Positions 60,208-64,000 of a DNA stretch of 64,000 bases are shown here, piece by piece. This DNA comes from Chenopodium formosanum. Its lineage: Eukaryota > Streptophyta > Magnoliopsida > Caryophyllales > Amaranthaceae. The stretch's first letter is position 1. Each line of letters starts with the position of its first letter. Both the position numbers and the translations under genes were made by a program. Below the pieces are notes generated by a model, which worked only from the letters and a program-made list of their open reading frames with translations, did no database searches and was not told where the DNA came from. The stretch covers positions 83,578,295 to 83,642,294 of the forward strand of contig CM044874.1 in the NCBI GenBank assembly GCA_024500155.1. Direction: 5' to 3'.

Positions 60208-60889
60208 AGGTCATATGATGTTGTTTGGACCCGTATACAACCATAAGTCGGCTACATAAAGGCCCCGTGGAAGCTTATAGCTAATACAAGTGGCGTGTAC
60301 GAAAACTGATAAATTTGATGCTTAAAGGCAAATTGGATGGTTTCACCCACCCAATTGGACTCCCGGAGGGTATCAGGGTCTATAGGTAGCTTCTCGGCAA
60401 TTTTTGTTTCCGGGTCAAAAAAAGAAAAAATTGGCAAAATTGAAGGCTATAATACACGCATTTTGGCCAATTTCAGAGGTTTCGGGACCCGGTGTTGAAA
60501 AGTCTCGATATACCAGGGGATACATCCCAAGGTCATTTAATGTCGTTTGGAACCGTATATGATCATTATATGTTGCCATAAATGTCCGTGGTAGCCTCGA
60601 GTTTATGAAATCGATGCAAGTTGTAAACGGGTCAATTGACAGTTCTAAGGTATATTGGATGGTTTTATCCCCCCAAATGGACTCCCAGAGTGTAAAAGGG
60701 TCCATGGGAAGCACCTCGACAATTTTTATTTCCGGGTCAAAAAAAGTGAAAATTTGTCCAAAATTGAAGGCTATAATACACGATTTCGGGTCATTTTTTG
60801 ACATTTTTTCGAAAACTAGACCGAATACGTCGGGCGACTCTCGGGGTCATATATGGTGGTTTGAAACCATAACACACCTATAAAGATGT
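60208..60889 (+). repeat. ~325-bp family units beside 25S copy B, right part
   Basis: Resumes the unit interrupted by the solo LTR and continues through two more units that match 54840-55400 closely (CACCCACCCAATTGGACTCC, GACCCGGTGTTGAAAAG, GATGCAAGTTGTAAACGGG). Confidence 0.85.
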
Positions 60890-61305
60890 CTATAAAGTAC
60901 TAAGAATGAGTTATGTTTCTATTTTGAAATTTTGGAATATAATGATGTCACAAAAGTATATTGAAGTGATATTACTTGACGATAATGATGTCATAAAAGT
61001 ATATTGAAGTGATGTGACTTGACAATAATGATGTCATATAATAACGATGTAAGTGATATTACTTGGCACTAATGATGTCATATAATAGTGATGTATGTGA
61101 TATTACTTGACAATAATGATGTCATATGAATATAATGATGTCATATAAGTATATTGAAGTGATGTGACTTGCAATAATGGGGTCATCTGAATCTAATGAT
61201 GTCATATAAGTATATTGATGTCATATTATGTAATTATATTTATAATGATGTGATGTCATAATTTGATGGGACTTGACAATAGTGATGTGATGTGACTTCA
61301 CACTA
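60890..61305 (+). repeat. AT-rich TAATGATGTCATATAA minisatellite
   Basis: Imperfect tandem phrases TAATGATGTCATATAA, AGTATATTGAAGTGAT and GTGATATTACTTGACAATAA are repeated many times. It corresponds to the short run at 55401-55546 but is expanded. Confidence 0.8.
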
Positions 61306-61339
61306 TGGTTTGGAATTGGAAAAGAACACATGTTATATA

Positions 61340-61589
61340 TTTTCTCCGTTTTCTTTTAGATGCAACACACACTTTTTCACGGTATTTAAGAAATGTGGGG
61401 TTCACATGATATAATACACTTTAAAATGGGATGAGTGGTTGTTAGGAGTGTAATTTAGTGGGTCATGTGCTTTAAATAAGGGAAATAGTATAGTTTTTCC
61501 CTAAAGTAACTTTCCTTTTATAGTGTGTTGCAAGTATTGTGACATTTTCTTTTTAGGGAAGTATTGCAAGTAAAAGAAAACGGAGGAAG
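61340..61589. mobile_element. Stowaway-type MITE (250 bp)
   Basis: The left end TTTTCTCCGTTTTCTTTTAG pairs with the right end TAAAAGAAAACGGAGGAAG. TA flanks it (61338-61339 and 61590-61591). It lies just outside the second pseudo-rDNA unit. Confidence 0.75.
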
Positions 61590-64000
61590 TATGATGTAAC
61601 TATGGATAGATTATAAAACATATTTTTAAACATATTTTATAGTGTGTTGCAAGTATTGTGACATAGTTTAGTTCAATTCCTAATTTTCTTCTCTTATAAA
61701 ATATTCATTTCAGTTTAGTTCAGTTCAGTTCAGCTGAGTTTAGTCAATGAGAACAGGCCCTAAGTAACTATCCTGTATGTGTATGCTCTAGTTAACAATT
61801 CTAATAGAGTAACAAATTAAACCTCATCACATGGTTCGTCATCCCTTATTATATGATCCCTAGCTATAGGTTCAGCCATACGTACGGGAATTAATTTTGA
61901 TCTTGATCGCCGCCCTGTAATATGTGTCACCCCGTTTTCATTTCTTTATTAAAAAAAAAATGTTTATAATGGCTTAATTTTCTCTTAAAATTAAAGTGAT
62001 ATGAACTATGAAGCACAATTTAAAATGAATGATAAGGGACATAAATCAGAGGATGAGGTAAAGAGTGGTGTAACATACATTATCTATTATATATTGCTTT
62101 AATTGGTGGATTATTAGGTTCTTTGACTTGATAAATAACTATTAAAAGGACCTAAATTAATGATTTTTTTAACCATAACTCCATTACCGTGTTGACCATC
62201 GTACTATTTCCAGCTTAATCGAACACTAAATTATTGTATAAGTGGTCCAAGTATGTGATTTACATGCATCAAAAAGGACATGATATTTAGTTGTTGTTTT
62301 AGTTGTTTAAAATTGTTAATAAATCAAAGACTACGCACCATCACCAGTTCACCGCATATTGATCGTTTTATTCCTTAGCAATTGCAGGGTCGTACTCCGC
62401 AACTTTTGCCCCTTGATAATTGATACTCGTAAAGCTTTTTCTTTTTTTATATCAATGCCTAATATTAACTCATGTTTGATATTTAGGGTTTGCTCATTTT
62501 GTTCTAGTATGAAGGATTCCGGTCCATTCTTCGATCTTTGAAAAATCTTGATTTTCATCTTTAATTTTTTGTTCGATTTGGTCCATTGGAAAATTGTGGT
62601 CCAAAGGCCAATGACTCGGCTTTTTAAAAAATTTAATACCTGAAAAGTAAGAAAAATGAATATGTTTTGTTTAACATTTACGTGTATATAGGAATTAGAG
62701 AATATAGCAATTACTAACAATGTTGTGAAAAAAAATGCTAATTTTGTTTGTTAGTTTACTACCACAAAACAATGCAAACCATTCCAAAATCAAACTGAAC
62801 TTGAAAAATGTAAATGTTAACTACTGCAGTTTTTTTTATTTATTTTTCTAACTAGCTTTTTTATTGGTTAAAGTAAAAGGGTGTGAATATGTGTTTTAAT
62901 TATCTCGCATAAATTATATCCTTTATGGTTCTCATACACCAAAAAAGTACAATACTTACACGGAGTAGTGTTTTTTCCACTCTATAAATCCGTAATTCGT
63001 TTTATTTAGAACTCCATATCATAAGTAATTAACTGCTTAAGTTCATTTAAACTCAAAAATCATGCATATATGCAAGAATTTAATTTTTATAGATTAGACA
63101 TTAATTAAAGAATTACTTTTTGAAATAAATCGCAACCACCAGCTATATATAGAGGATAGTTTGTTCAATTTGGTCTCCTTTCATCGCGTATAATAGTTGT
63201 TATATATAGAAGTTATATAGTCGCAGTAAGTTACAACTATATAAAGCGAAGACATTATTAAAGGAGACATCAATGGACAGTATTATTGGTGCTGTGGAAA
63301 GGAAAAGCATATTTTATTTATTTCTATTACTACTATTATGTTTGAAAATGAAATGTCATTTAAAGTTTCAAAATTCTACAACAGTAGTCATTATTTTTAA
63401 AAGTTAAATTTATGTTCAATATTCTATTATCATTCCTAAAGAGTATTTTAGTTTATTATTCAATTTTTACAAGTAGTAATGTACAATAACCGGTAAAAGT
63501 ATCTAGTATTGTTTTGTTTGATTCATTGTGTCAAATCATGCATTATGTGTTTATAATTCGAATTATTAGTTAAGAAGTTATTTCCTAATTTAATCTCATT
63601 TTTGGTGTTTGTTTTTTACTTCAAATAAAAATGCATATACAGAGAATTAGAGGGAATTAGAGATCGATGACATGAAATTTAGGGACAATGGACATCGACT
63701 AGGATAGCCAACAAAAAGCACTCACTTCAAAATTAATGGTTTTTTTTTTTTTTTTTTTTTTTTTCAATAATGTCTTCCTATATTGGGGATGTTCGAGGGA
63801 GAGTAAATGGAAGAACATTGCACAATTTGGGGAAAGAGTATTCTAATCTACTTGGTAACTTAAAGTTTTTTAGAATGATTCTCCCACCATTACTAGTTGA
63901 ACTACTCTAATCGATTGCTGGGCATTTTTAAGAAATTTAGTTATCACTTATCGTATCACACAACTATCATTTTAAGAATGATTTTTAAATTTTACCTTTT
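61590..64000. other. AT-rich intergenic region
   Basis: No gene is supported. A TTCAGTTCAGTTCAG stretch with GAGAACAGGCCCTAAG near 61690-61765 looks like one end of a MITE without its partner. The 123-codon ORF at 62349-62720 is AT-rich and has no recognisable family. Poly-T runs occur near 63740-63764. Confidence 0.55.

Noticed and set aside
62349..62720. 123-codon ORF on -
   Set aside because: It has AT-driven composition (Ile, Lys, Asn), no domain, and an overlapping ORF on the other strand.

Overview
This window is plant nuclear DNA, from a eudicot. The evidence is long AT-rich introns with GT-AG borders, plant-specific gene families (a Kelch-phosphatase of the BSL family and a FANTASTIC FOUR-like protein), Stowaway-type MITEs and degenerate 25S rDNA. 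The repeat style recalls Caryophyllales/Amaranthaceae, but that is an impression and not a demonstrated assignment.

Gene-bearing part. Three protein genes can be supported. (1) A 21-exon BSL2/BSL3-type Ser/Thr phosphatase on + (6471-18215, 1010 aa). This family acts in brassinosteroid signalling. (2) A nine-exon J-domain protein on - (25221-19703, 245 aa) like DNAJC8/SPF31. It is tail-to-tail with BSL, with stop codons about 1.5 kb apart. (3) A single-coding-exon FAF-like protein on - (44008-42299, 569 aa), with a likely 5'-UTR intron. The first two genes are spliced from short, well-conserved exons. Most long single-frame ORFs elsewhere are repeat or rRNA shadows.

Repeat-bearing part. From 25.5 to 39 kb the window is a mosaic: a TCGGGT-rich tract, a tandem array of a ~325-bp unit (26.7-30.5 kb), a hAT-like element rich in CCGGTCC, a triple GC-rich motif, a ~1.9 kb minisatellite that flips strand in its middle, a fragment with 72-bp in-frame repeats, a chromovirus-like LTR, a second ~325-bp array in the opposite orientation (36.0-38.3 kb) and a CGGTT-rich tract. 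From 39 to 52 kb, outside the FAF-like gene, the DNA is AT-rich with small foldback elements.

From 52.6 to 61.3 kb lie two tandem copies of a decayed unit: 25S rRNA 3' part, spacer, copies of the same ~325-bp repeat family, then an AT-rich minisatellite. The second copy is split by a 1,969-bp solo LTR with a perfect 5-bp target duplication. The ~325-bp family therefore appears in four settings in one window: an intron of the J-domain gene, two opposed arrays, and next to both 25S pseudogenes. This linkage is the most unusual feature here. An origin from the rDNA spacer, or rDNA capture by a repeat-rich element, are the two main readings.
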